From JAMXLO01 sp963812475 (GTDB lineage: Bacteria; Pseudomonadota; Alphaproteobacteria; Acetobacterales; Acetobacteraceae): 64,000 nucleotides of DNA. This document shows positions 55,379 through 63,854 of the stretch, piece after piece. Both the position numbers and the translations under genes were made by a program. Location: assembly GCA_963812475.1 (NCBI GenBank), contig CAWEVI010000044.1, forward strand, positions 248,001-312,000, in the 5' to 3' direction. The notes beneath the pieces were generated by a model. The model was not told the origin of the DNA and searched no databases. It was given only the letters and a program-made list of their open reading frames with translations. Each line of letters begins with the position of its first letter. The stretch's first letter is position 1.

Positions 55379-56413
55379 ATGCACGTCCGCACGCCTGTGG
55401 CCGCCGCGGTGGTCCTCGCCACATCGATCGGCCTTGCCGCAGCGCGCGACCTCACCGTTGTGACGCGTGGCGGGCCGATGCAGGAGGCGACCCAGGAACT
55501 GTTCGCACGGGCGTTCACGGACGCCACCACGATCGCGGTCGAGAAGGAAACCTGGGAGGGCGGCGTCGACGCTCTGCACACCCAGGCCAAGGCGCCCGAG
55601 AATAGCTGGGACCTCGTACTGGTGGATGGCGACGAGCTGGGTACCGGCTGCTCCGACGGCCTGTTCGAGAAGCTCGACTGGACGACGATAGGCGGCAAGG
55701 ACCACTACCTGCCGCAGGCCGTCAGCGATTGCGGGGTCGGGGCCGGTGTCGCCAACCTCGTTCTCGCGTGGGATCGCGACAAGTTTCCCGTTACGCCTGG
55801 CTGGGGGGAATTCTGGGACGTCGCGAAGTATCCCGGCAAACGGGGCCTCAGTCGCGGCGTGCGTGGCAATCTGGAGGTCGCGCTGATCGCCGACGGCGCG
55901 GCACCCGGCGACGTCTACAAGGTGCTGGCCACCTCCGAAGGTGTCGATCGCGCCTTCCGCAAACTCGACCAGCTCAAACCCTACGTCGTGTGGTGGCAGG
56001 ATGGCACCGAAGCTTCACATATTCTCGCCTCGGGCGACGTGCTGATGACGAGCGCACCCTCGGCGCGGATCGCCGCGGTCAACCGCGCGGAACACCGGAA
56101 TTTCGGCATCCAGTGGAATGCCAGTCTCTATGAGGTGCAGAGCTGGGCGATCATGAAGGGCAGTCAGAACCTGCGTCAGGCCACGCAATTCCTTTATTTC
56201 GCCGGCACGCCGGCGATCCAGGGGCGGCTCGTCGGCCTGTTCGGCGAAGGCGGCTGGGCGAAGGGCGCCAATGATGGACTGGCGCCGGAGACAGCCCAGC
56301 TTTCGCCGACCTTGCCCGCCAACCTCAACACCGCGGTGCGGACGGATGTCGCCTTCTGGCACGATAACCTGGCCAAGCTGCACCAGCGCTTCGACACCTG
56401 GCTGACGCATTGA
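55379..56413 (+). CDS. PotD-like ABC substrate-binding protein
   Basis: A 344-residue periplasmic binding protein of the spermidine/putrescine group. The signal peptide (TPVAAAVVLATSIGLAAARD) likely cleaves near residue 22. The mature part has LTVVTRGGPMQEATQELFAR, then AKAPENSWDLVLVDGDELGT and NLVLAWDRDKFPVTPGWGEF, typical of the fold. Instead of potABC genes, it is followed by mlaE, whose TTG start overlaps its stop. Either it is a bystander or it serves the Mla system; see findings. Confidence 0.82.
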   Translation: MHVRTPVAAAVVLATSIGLAAARDLTVVTRGGPMQEATQELFARAFTDATTIAVEKETWEGGVDALHTQAKAPENSWDLVLVDGDELGTGCSDGLFEKLDWTTIGGKDHYLPQAVSDCGVGAGVANLVLAWDRDKFPVTPGWGEFWDVAKYPGKRGLSRGVRGNLEVALIADGAAPGDVYKVLATSEGVDRAFRKLDQLKPYVVWWQDGTEASHILASGDVLMTSAPSARIAAVNRAEHRNFGIQWNASLYEVQSWAIMKGSQNLRQATQFLYFAGTPAIQGRLVGLFGEGGWAKGANDGLAPETAQLSPTLPANLNTAVRTDVAFWHDNLAKLHQRFDTWLTH

Positions 56414-57513
56414 CGCAGCCCGCCCGACTTACCACCGAAGAGCGCGAAGGTCGCGTGGCGCTGGTGTTCGCCGGCCGGCTCGATAGCGCGGAAATCGGCC
56501 CGTTGTGGCGTCGGGCGATGCGTGCGGCGCGGCAGGCGCGCGGCCGAGGCCTGGTGTTCGATCTGGGCGACGTGTCGTTCTGCGACGTGAGCGGCGCGGC
56601 TTTCCTGGCCGAGACCGAGGCAACGCACGGTGGAACCGTGGAATTGGTCGGTGCGCAGGCAAGGGTGGCCGAACTATTGCAGCGTGCGCGCGACGCACTC
56701 GCAGGCGGTGGGACGCCCGCGGTCGAGCCCCCACTGACCTTGGGCCAGGTCGGCCGCGCGGGGCTGCGGCTCATCGCAGTCAGTGTATCTTTCCTTGGCG
56801 GTGCCGCCTTGGCATTTGCCCAACTGCCCCGGCATCGGCGCATGCTGCGCGTGCCCGATCTTCTGCGCTATGTGGACCAGGCTGGCGTCCGCTCGATACC
56901 GCTGGTCCTGCTGCTGGGCTACCTGATCGGACTGATCCTGGCGTTCCAGTCGGCAGTACCGATGCGGCGCTTCGGAGCAGACATATTCGTGGCAAACCTG
57001 GTCGCGGTCAGCCTGATGCGTGAACTCGGGCCGTTGCTCGCGTCAGTGATCCTGGCCGGACGGACTGGCTCCGCCTTCGCCGCCGAGATCGGCACAATGA
57101 AGGTGAACGAGGAGATCGATGCGCTGGTGACGATGGGGCTTGACCCGATGACCATGCTGGTGCTGCCGCGCATCATAGCCGCAATGCTGGTGATGCCCGC
57201 CATGACGCTCCTGTTCGACGTCGCCGGTCTGTTCGGCATGACCACGGTGATGCGAGGCTTTGGTTTTCCTATCGTCGTGATCGCGCGCCAGGTGCAGAAC
57301 TGGGTGACCGTGTCGGACCTGTATGGCGGACTGTTCAAGGCGATGTGCTTCGGCATCGCGGTCGCGGCCATCGGCTGCCGGGCTGGTCTGAATACCGGGG
57401 TCGGCCCACGTGCAGTCGGACTTGCGGCGACCTCGGCGGTGGTCGGCGGCATCATCGCGACAGTCGCGCTGGATGGCATCTTCGCGCTCATCTTCTATCG
57501 GCTCGACCTGTGA
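56410..57513 (+). CDS. mlaE: MlaE-family lipid ABC permease with N-terminal STAS domain
   Basis: A 367-residue permease. Residues 1-95 form a STAS-like domain (LVFDLGDVSFCDVSGAAFL), a fused form of what MlaB supplies in E. coli. The membrane part has LVLLLGYLIGLILAFQSAVP, then the MlaE motif LAGRTGSAFAAEIGTMKVNE and LDPMTMLVLPRIIAAML. The TTG at 56410 overlaps the stop of the binding-protein gene (TTGA), pointing to translational coupling. It heads mlaE-mlaF-mlaD-lipoprotein. Confidence 0.9.
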   Translation: MTQPARLTTEEREGRVALVFAGRLDSAEIGPLWRRAMRAARQARGRGLVFDLGDVSFCDVSGAAFLAETEATHGGTVELVGAQARVAELLQRARDALAGGGTPAVEPPLTLGQVGRAGLRLIAVSVSFLGGAALAFAQLPRHRRMLRVPDLLRYVDQAGVRSIPLVLLLGYLIGLILAFQSAVPMRRFGADIFVANLVAVSLMRELGPLLASVILAGRTGSAFAAEIGTMKVNEEIDALVTMGLDPMTMLVLPRIIAAMLVMPAMTLLFDVAGLFGMTTVMRGFGFPIVVIARQVQNWVTVSDLYGGLFKAMCFGIAVAAIGCRAGLNTGVGPRAVGLAATSAVVGGIIATVALDGIFALIFYRLDL

Positions 57514-58292
57514 CGGATGATCCGGTCATCCGCGTGTCCGCCGTGGCGCAACGCTTCGGATCGCGCACGATCTTCCGCGACGTCTCGTTCAGTGTGTTCC
57601 CCCGCGAGGTGTTCGTCATCCTCGGCGGCTCGGGCTGCGGCAAGTCGACCCTGATGAAGCAACTGATCGGCCTGCTCATGCCAACCGCGGGATCGATCGA
57701 GATCTTCGGTCACGCCATAACCGACCGGGATCGCGAATCGGCACTCAAGGGCATGCAATGCGGCATCGGCGTGATGTTCCAGTCGGGCGCGCTGTTTGGC
57801 TCGATGACGCTGCTGGAGAACGTCATGCTGCCGCTCGAGATGTTCACCGACCTGCCGCCGGAGGGCCGTGAAACGGTGGCAAGGGTGAAGCTCGGCCTGG
57901 TCGGGCTTGCCGACGCCGCCCCGCTGATGCCGGCGGAGATCTCCGGGGGCATGGCGCGGCGCGCAGGAATCGCCCGGGCCATGGCGCTGGATCCACCGCT
58001 GCTGTTTCTGGACGAGCCGTCAGCCGGGCTCGATCCGATCACGTCGGCCGAGCTCGACCAGCTCATCCTCGGCCTGCGCGACGATCTCGGCGCGACGTTC
58101 GTCGTGGTGACGCACGAGCTTGCCTCGATCCTGGCGATTGCCGATCGTTGCATCATGCTGGATCGCGCCGCCTATCCGGATGCGGGCGGGATGATCGCCG
58201 AGGGCGACCCGCGGGCGCTGCGCGACAGCAGCTTGAATCCGATGGTCCGGGCATTCTTTCGCCGCGAGGTTCCGGCAGTGGCTCACGCATGA
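57510..58292 (+). CDS. mlaF: MlaF-family ABC transporter ATP-binding protein
   Basis: A 260-residue ATPase. Walker A LGGSGCGKSTLMKQLIG, Q-loop VMFQSGALFGSMTLLENV, the signature EISGGMARRAGIARAMALDP (SGGMARR rather than SGGQ), Walker B LLFLDEPSAGLDPI, and the switch His in VVVTHEL. The GTG at 57510 overlaps the mlaE stop by four bases. It powers lipid movement between membranes. Confidence 0.92.
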   Translation: MTDDPVIRVSAVAQRFGSRTIFRDVSFSVFPREVFVILGGSGCGKSTLMKQLIGLLMPTAGSIEIFGHAITDRDRESALKGMQCGIGVMFQSGALFGSMTLLENVMLPLEMFTDLPPEGRETVARVKLGLVGLADAAPLMPAEISGGMARRAGIARAMALDPPLLFLDEPSAGLDPITSAELDQLILGLRDDLGATFVVVTHELASILAIADRCIMLDRAAYPDAGGMIAEGDPRALRDSSLNPMVRAFFRREVPAVAHA

Positions 58293-59302
58293 TAGGCGGC
58301 GTCAATCTGCGGGTCGGGCTGTTCATCCTCGGTGGCATCGGGCTCCTCATCGCCTTGGTCTGGTACCTGGGAGGCGCCCGGACCGGAAGCGGCCCGCTGT
58401 TCGAATCCTATTTCAGCGAGTCGGTACAAGGCCTGGAGGTCGGCGCGACGGTAAAGTTCAGGGGCGTGACGATCGGCCGGGTGGCCGAGCTTGGACTGGT
58501 GAATGCGGAATACGGTCGAGGCGAGGGGATCGACAGGGAGAAGCAAACCTATCGTCTGGTCTTCGTGCGCTACTCGATCGATCCGGCGAAGCTCGGCCCG
58601 ATACCGGACACGCAGACGGCGGTCAAACTTGGGTTGCGGATAAGGATCGCGTCCCAAGGCCTCACCGGCCTGAGCTATCTCGAGCTGGATTTCGTTGATC
58701 CCGAGCGCTACCCGGCACTGGTTGTGCCGTGGAAGCCGAAGGGGGAGTACATCCCCTCGATGCCCAGCACGTTCACCCAGGTGCAGGATGCGGCCCAGCA
58801 GTTTCTGGCCAAGCTCAACCGATTGGACATCAACTCTCTGTCGATCCAGATCACCGGACTGATCGGCGATCTCAGAGCGCAGTTGTCCAATGGCGATGTG
58901 CACAACACGCTGACCGCGGCGACCACACTGCTGCGCTCGGCGAACGATGCAGTCCAGGCGGCGGATCTGCCGGGCCTGAGCGCCGACCTGAAGCGCACCT
59001 CAACGGCGATACGCGACACGGTGCAGGGAGAGGAGACGCAGAAGCTGCTGTCCAACGCCGCGCTGGCCGCAGATCGCATAGCAAACGTAGCGGCGCGGCT
59101 GCCGCCGCTGATTGCCTCGCTCCAGGCGTTCTCGCAGCGCGCCGGCAGCGGGACGGCCGACCTGGAGCAAACCCTTGTGCCGCTGCTGCGCGATACCCGG
59201 GCCGTGGTGCAGAACCTGCGGGAGCTGACCAACTCGCTGCGTCGCTATCCGGCGCAGATCCTCGGCGGCCCGCCGGCACATTCTGCGGAGCAAGCACGAT
59301 GA
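58289..59302 (+). CDS. mlaD: MCE/MlaD-family lipid-binding protein
   Basis: A 337-residue protein anchored by one helix (NLRVGLFILGGIGLLIALVW), followed by the MCE domain with SVQGLEVGATVKFRGVTIGR and RIASQGLTGLSYLELDF. A long helical C-terminal part ends in ADLEQTLVPLLRDTRAVVQN. Such MlaD-like proteins bind phospholipids in the periplasm. ATG 58289 overlaps the mlaF stop. The C-terminal extension exceeds the short E. coli MlaD and resembles PqiB/YebT-type or plant TGD2-like forms. Confidence 0.9.
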   Translation: MIGGVNLRVGLFILGGIGLLIALVWYLGGARTGSGPLFESYFSESVQGLEVGATVKFRGVTIGRVAELGLVNAEYGRGEGIDREKQTYRLVFVRYSIDPAKLGPIPDTQTAVKLGLRIRIASQGLTGLSYLELDFVDPERYPALVVPWKPKGEYIPSMPSTFTQVQDAAQQFLAKLNRLDINSLSIQITGLIGDLRAQLSNGDVHNTLTAATTLLRSANDAVQAADLPGLSADLKRTSTAIRDTVQGEETQKLLSNAALAADRIANVAARLPPLIASLQAFSQRAGSGTADLEQTLVPLLRDTRAVVQNLRELTNSLRRYPAQILGGPPAHSAEQAR

Positions 59303-59896
59303 GGCGACGATGGCTGCTGGCCGGCGGCGCCGCGCTGGCCGGATGTTCGGGTACTGCCGCAGCAGCCCAACGTGCAGCGGCGCGACTGGCCGCTCGACGT
59401 GCGGCGCGGCTCCCCGCTGCCGCCACGGCCGCGGGGCCGGGTGCTGCTGGTGCGCGGCGTCCGTGCCTCGCCGGAACTGGAGGTGCGCGGGCTGCAATGG
59501 CTACAGCGCGACGGCAGCCTGCACGTCGATTTCTATGAACAATGGGCCGTTCCGCCGGCGCAGGCGGTGGAGGACGATCTGCGGCAATGGCTCGCCGATG
59601 CTGGCCTGTTTCGGGCTGTTCTGGCGCCCGGCAGCAGGCTGAACGCGGATCTCGTGCTGGAGGGTGAACTGGACGTGTTCTCCGCGGATCTCCAGGCCGG
59701 CGTCGCACGAGCCGCCCTGGCGCTGGTGCTGCTGGATCAGCGGCCAGGCTCGACCAAGGTGCTGCTGCAAAAGACCGAGAGCGCCGAGGTGAAGCTCACC
59801 GGCACGGACCCGCCCGCCATGGTGGAAGCACTGAAGGCTGCCCTGGTCGCGGTGCTCGGACAGTCCGAGCGGGACATCGCGGCGGCGGTGCGGTGA
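59299..59896 (+). pseudogene. ABC-type transport auxiliary lipoprotein (PqiC-like) with a single-base frameshift
   Basis: The start ATG 59299 overlaps the mlaD stop. The leader RRRWLLAGGAALAGCSG has a lipobox with Cys16. At 59350-59354 an extra base breaks the frame; downstream, LPQQPNVQRRDWPLDVRRGS, RGRVLLVRGVRASPELEVRG and DDLRQWLADAGLFRAVLAPG follow in another frame to 59896. Removing one base gives 198 residues, as expected for the outer-membrane lipoprotein of MCE systems. Coupled translation with mlaD and the intact parts argue that the protein is functional and the indel artefactual or recent. Confidence 0.75.
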
Positions 59897-60080
59897 CGTA
59901 GGCACCAACCCACGGACTTTCCGATGACCGAGGTGGGTGGGAAGCCGCCGGTCCGCCTCCCCTCCGCCAGCGGGAGAAGCGGACGTTCTGCCGATGGCTT
60001 GGGTTGGCCAAAGTGGCCAGTCCGCGTTCGGGAGCTATCGAGCGGAAGCTGACGTTCTGTTACACTGTACACGAGGCTTG

Positions 60081-61658
60081 TCAGTTATTTATTGCATTAT
60101 CGCAAGCGTCACGAGTTTGATAGAAACCGATCATGTGACCTTGGTCACCAACACCATACTGAAGATAAAGAAAGGTCTTCTCATCATCGCTCGATGGCAC
60201 AGCGAACTCAATATCAGTAGCGCCGTGCCTTTTGGCCTCATCAGCGAGGTCCTTTGGGGTTCGTTTAGTCTTAACGCACTGCATCTTGTCGGAAGAGTAA
60301 TCCACGTACCAGCTTTCGCCATTACGTGAGGAGACACTAATCGCCTTAGACTTGTCAGTCTGTGACGGTGGATCTTTATCATCGCAAAACTTGTTTGTAT
60401 AATAGTCGTCGTAGAATGAATTGCCGTCGAGATCATATCTGACCACAACGTCACTCGGATGACTCACGTTAGCTGCCCTTAAGCCTCCGTCAATCTCGAT
60501 GTTTCGTGCTCCTTTTGCTTTTGCTGATAGTGCATCTTCCATCGGAGTGATTTTCGACAGTTTGCATCCTGCCCAAATCTTCGCTCCATCGCTCATCCAC
60601 CACGGTCCCTTATCCGTTGCGTGCCTCAATGCCTTATCAGACAAGGTTTGATCCGCCTTGCCTTGATCAGCGTCCACGCCATGACTGATCCTGCTGAAGT
60701 CCGACTTCGTGTTGTCAGCCGCACCAAGCGGATTGGCGCATTTCTCATGGGACTTGTAAAAGGAATACGAGTAACTCTTATCCTTCAGACCATAAGAGAT
60801 AACGGCATCTGCTCCCAAAGTGTCACTCCCCGTTGTCTCCAGGTCGGTAGCACTCCTTCTAACGGCGCCATCTGCGAACTGTTTCGGCGTCCCCGGTAGC
60901 GCGCGACACTCCGCGCCGTCTTCATTGTCATCCTTGTAATACCAGTCTGCCGTCTGATCAGACGCTGCCTGCCCAGCGGTGAGTGCATCGTTGCGGCGCT
61001 GGGCCAACGCCGCGAGGGCAGAATATCGCTCAACAGAGATCTTCAGTACATTGAAAAACGATGGGAAGTCGGAGACGCTGCCCATCTGCATTCGCTGATA
61101 GTTGGCCCACTCCTTCGGGCTGGCGGTCGGGATCCACTGACAAGAATATGCCTTATCAGAGATGTCTTTGCATTCGAGCGGATGATTCTGATCGGCTCCC
61201 TCATTGAGGGCGGCACCTCCAAAGTTCACCCACCAAATGCGTGTGCCATTGGGCATCGTTCCTGCATAACGAACGGCGGCGGCATCCGGGTCATTCATCG
61301 AGGTCAATCCCGCTACGCCGCGCGCTGGCGCGAGGTAGGAATAGGCTTCATCTATGCTCATACCTGCCGGATCGAGGCAGGGAGAATGACTCCATACACC
61401 ACCCGTAAAGTTGCTATTCTGCAGGCAGACGAACGCACCTGCGAATTTATGATCATCAGTGTCGCGATGCGCCTGTTGCCCAGCAACAGCAGCTGGTGAT
61501 TGCGACGACGGCGGAGCAGCCTGGGCTGGTGTTGATTGGGCCGGCTCCGATTGAGTGGGCGTTGGCTGTGTCGGTCCATTCGACGTAAGCGCATGCAATG
61601 CGAAGGCACCCCCGATGAGAACCGTGGCGACCAGGAGAACCCCACCCTTATTAGACAT
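60081..61658 (-). CDS. anchored protein with three copies of an unrecognised Cys-containing repeat
   Basis: A 525-residue protein of no family I recognise. An N-terminal membrane anchor (residues 6-24, GVLLVATVLIGGAFALHAL) is followed by a Pro/Gln/Ser-rich linker (28-62). Three repeats of about 70 residues lie at 239-308, 353-426 and 449-520. Each has an aromatic start, Cys after 11-12 residues (C251, C365, C461), TP six or so later (257, 371, 467), an Ala/Gly-Ala-Thr turn and Glu, then an aromatic-rich strand and a second Cys 56-60 residues on (C307, C425, C519). The Cys spacing suggests disulfides in the periplasm. The start at 61658 overlaps the upstream peptide gene by eight bases. Base composition looks lower in GC than in neighbouring genes. 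Confidence 0.7.
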   Translation of the reverse strand: MSNKGGVLLVATVLIGGAFALHALTSNGPTQPTPTQSEPAQSTPAQAAPPSSQSPAAVAGQQAHRDTDDHKFAGAFVCLQNSNFTGGVWSHSPCLDPAGMSIDEAYSYLAPARGVAGLTSMNDPDAAAVRYAGTMPNGTRIWWVNFGGAALNEGADQNHPLECKDISDKAYSCQWIPTASPKEWANYQRMQMGSVSDFPSFFNVLKISVERYSALAALAQRRNDALTAGQAASDQTADWYYKDDNEDGAECRALPGTPKQFADGAVRRSATDLETTGSDTLGADAVISYGLKDKSYSYSFYKSHEKCANPLGAADNTKSDFSRISHGVDADQGKADQTLSDKALRHATDKGPWWMSDGAKIWAGCKLSKITPMEDALSAKAKGARNIEIDGGLRAANVSHPSDVVVRYDLDGNSFYDDYYTNKFCDDKDPPSQTDKSKAISVSSRNGESWYVDYSSDKMQCVKTKRTPKDLADEAKRHGATDIEFAVPSSDDEKTFLYLQYGVGDQGHMIGFYQTRDACDNAINN

Positions 61659-61803
61659 ACTGGTTCGTCGCTTTGGCGGCCACGGCGCGGGCACGAGCCA
61701 GAAGGTGCGCGGCAGCAATCGTGGCGCAGCAACCGGCCAACATCGGGCTGCTGCCGGCGCCAAGGCAGGGCGCCGCACAGTGGGTCTTGCAGTGCGCGGT
61801 CAC
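61651..61803 (-). CDS. small Cys-rich hydrophobic peptide upstream of the repeat protein
   Basis: A 50-residue frame from GTG 61803 with an AAGAGG site upstream. It begins TAHCKTHCAAPCLGAG, then a hydrophobic segment SSPMLAGCCATIAAAHLL, and a basic tail. Its stop lies inside the start of the 525-residue gene (ATGTCTAA overlap), the layout of translational coupling. Five Cys fall within 28 residues. No family recognised; it could also be chance coding. Confidence 0.45.
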   Translation of the reverse strand: MTAHCKTHCAAPCLGAGSSPMLAGCCATIAAAHLLARARAVAAKATNQYV

Positions 61804-61920
61804 GAAACAAGCCTCTTCTGCATGCGAAATATATTGTCGCAGTTCACGTCGTCGTGAGCAAGCACTTTGCAGCAAAATCGGCCGACGCGGGGACGGCGCT
61901 GCCCTGCGGGAGGCGCCGAA

Positions 61921-62186
61921 TTCGCTAAGCAGGAGACAGTTAACCCATTGCGCCAAGGAATATGCCCGTGGCGACGTGATGACAAAAAACACGGTTGAGG
62001 GCTACTTCGGCGTGTTCAAGCGCTGCATCGTCGGCGTGTATCAGCACTGCGCGTACAACACCTTCAGGGGGATTTGGATGAATTCAGCCTCTTTTGGAAC
62101 AACCGCTCTCGGCTGGAGGTTGAGGATACCCAGCGCGCCGTACTGGCAATCCGTGGCACCGAAGGCAAGCGTTTGACTTACAGGGC
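61921..62186 (+). pseudogene. IS1595-family (ISXO2-type) transposase C-terminal remnant
   Basis: Three pieces in shifted frames match the end of an ISXO2-like DDE transposase: FAKQETVN; then AKEYARGDVMTKNTVEGYFG and VFKRCIVGVYQHC, with the catalytic Glu in NTVEGYF; then LDEFSLFWNNRSRLEVEDTQ, RAVLAIRGTEGKRLTYR. The frame breaks twice and nothing of the N-terminal half remains. No terminal repeats are seen. Confidence 0.75.
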
Positions 62187-62386
62187 TTGCGGCGGCCTAA
62201 GCCTTCGAGGCAGCTTGCCCGCGCTTTCCTCGCTTAGCCACGGGAGCGGGCTGGCCAGCCTTAGACTCCTTCATCTCTCCGTGCTTGGGTTGCGGGGACG
62301 TGCAGAGCGCCCGTCGCAACGCTTCATCGCGACTTTTGGTGACCTGCTCGTCACCGAGATCATCGTCTCGCGCGGAAGGTAAGATC

Positions 62387-62890
62387 ATGACTGAAGACAC
62401 GCCTTCAGACGTTGCGGCGCGGGAAATATATGCCCTCATAGGGGACATTGCATCAGGATGGTCGCATATTGAGCAGAGCGTGGATACCACCATATGGTGG
62501 TTAGCAGCCACTGATGCCCGCTATGGGGCTTGCGTCACAGCGCAAATCCAATCATTGCGTTACCGATTGCTTGCGCTAGTCGCGCTACTGAGACTTCACG
62601 GTGTAAGCGATGGCCTTGTCACAGAAGTCAACGTATTTTCAAACAACGCGGACAAGGTTGCGCGAAAAAGAAATCGAGTTATACACGATCCTATCTCTAT
62701 AGAGGCAAGTGGAGAAGTAAGCGCCATAACCATCACGGCAGATAGGAAATTAGCTTACGGTCTCTTCGGCGATAAACAGCGGGAAAATACGGCGATTGGG
62801 CTAGAAGTTTATGAGCTGCTTAGGGCCTATCAGGTCATCGACACAAAGATCGTCAGTGAACTCTCAACATTGCCTCGAAGGCCTGTTTGA
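62387..62890 (+). CDS. putative HEPN-like protein
   Basis: A 167-residue, mostly helical protein. Around residues 93-100 it has RKRNRVIHD: Arg95-Asn96-xxx-His100, the RX4H form with a polar residue after Arg, typical of HEPN ribonuclease-type domains. The preceding helices (SGWSHIEQSVDTTIWWLA; QSLRYRLLALVALLRL) fit the four-helix bundle. GGAAGGT precedes the ATG. HEPN proteins often act as toxins or in phage defence, but no antitoxin (such as MNT) is adjacent. It overlaps the convergent small gene by 38 bases. Assignment is by motif only. Confidence 0.55.
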   Translation: MTEDTPSDVAAREIYALIGDIASGWSHIEQSVDTTIWWLAATDARYGACVTAQIQSLRYRLLALVALLRLHGVSDGLVTEVNVFSNNADKVARKRNRVIHDPISIEASGEVSAITITADRKLAYGLFGDKQRENTAIGLEVYELLRAYQVIDTKIVSELSTLPRRPV

Positions 62891-63041
62891 TAGCAAGTCT
62901 TGACTGCTCCTCGTCGTCGCAGAGGACGAAAGTGAAGTGATGCTCCGCAACGCACCTTATGCCTGCGTCTACCATCTCTGGTGTCACCTCGATCTCAGCG
63001 GCCGAGGCCGGTGCGTCGCGCTGGGATGTGCCGTCGCTCAT
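62853..63041 (-). CDS. small hypothetical protein
   Basis: A 62-residue acidic protein, starting at ATG 63041 with AAGGAG five bases before the start region; an upstream ATG at 63059 is possible. It reads EIEVTPEMVDAGIRCVAEHH, then a FVLCDDEEQSRLAIKQAFEA segment. The pattern TPEMVDAGI... AIKQAFEAM occurs in small proteins of Alphaproteobacteria; function unknown. It overlaps the end of the HEPN-like gene on the opposite strand. Confidence 0.55.
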   Translation of the reverse strand: MSDGTSQRDAPASAAEIEVTPEMVDAGIRCVAEHHFTFVLCDDEEQSRLAIKQAFEAMLRVH

Positions 63042-63170
63042 GGCAACTCCTTCGTACACGCCGACCTGTCACGGTGGCAAGCTTATATTCCTGCAAATTA
63101 GCTCGGCCAAAGGGATGATCGGGAAAATATTCCTTGCCACTGCCCCTCCACCTATGCTCCTGTCCCGTTC

Positions 63171-63854
63171 ATGTCCGCCCCGCCCACCGCCGCCGGCCCA
63201 ACCAACTGCCCCGATCCGCCCCAGGATCGGCCGGCCACCGGCGCCGACGCACCCACCCGCACCGGCCGCCTCCTCGGCCTCGTCCGCGCGCTGATCGACT
63301 ACGGCAGGCAACTCGCCGACACGCTGCAACAGCGCACCTCCGCCACCAACCTCACCGACATCACGCGAAACTTCGGCACTATCGACATCGGGGAAATCCT
63401 CGCGCGCATCACCCGCGGCCTGCTACGCGCCGCCGCGCTCGAAACCAGGCTGGCCAGCCGCCTCGCCCGCGAGCCCGCCGCACCAGCCGCGCCGAGCATC
63501 CCATCCCCACGCCAGCCGCGCGCCGCGCCGCCCGTGGACCGCGGCGCCAGCACAGCCGACCCCCGTCCTACCCGTCTGCCCACGCCCGAGGACATCGCAG
63601 CCGAGGTCCGCCGCCGCCCGATCGGCGCAGTCATCGCCGACATCTGTCGCGACCTCGGCATCATGCCGAGCAACCCGCTGTGGCGGGAACTCCCCCTGGC
63701 AATCATCGGAAACGGCGGCAACCTCGCCACCCTGGTCAAGGACATATTGAATCGGGTCTTCCCGTTCCCGATCAATCAGCCCGCCACCGTGCATCCCGGG
63801 GGACCGACACCGCACCTGCCATTCGCAGGGACGCCCGGCACCGGCCCGCCCTGA
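63171..63854 (+). CDS. conserved hypothetical protein (Acetobacteraceae-type)
   Basis: A 227-residue protein with a Pro-rich start, a helical middle part (LARITRGLLRAAALETRLAS), a second Pro-rich linker, and a conserved-looking end (IADICRDLGIMPSNPLWREL, PLAIIGNGGNLATLVKDILN). I believe similar frames are common in Acetobacteraceae genomes, but that is memory, not a search. No ribosome-binding site is clear before ATG 63171. Downstream, the last 146 bases of the window hold nothing I can call. Confidence 0.5.
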   Translation: MSAPPTAAGPTNCPDPPQDRPATGADAPTRTGRLLGLVRALIDYGRQLADTLQQRTSATNLTDITRNFGTIDIGEILARITRGLLRAAALETRLASRLAREPAAPAAPSIPSPRQPRAAPPVDRGASTADPRPTRLPTPEDIAAEVRRRPIGAVIADICRDLGIMPSNPLWRELPLAIIGNGGNLATLVKDILNRVFPFPINQPATVHPGGPTPHLPFAGTPGTGPP

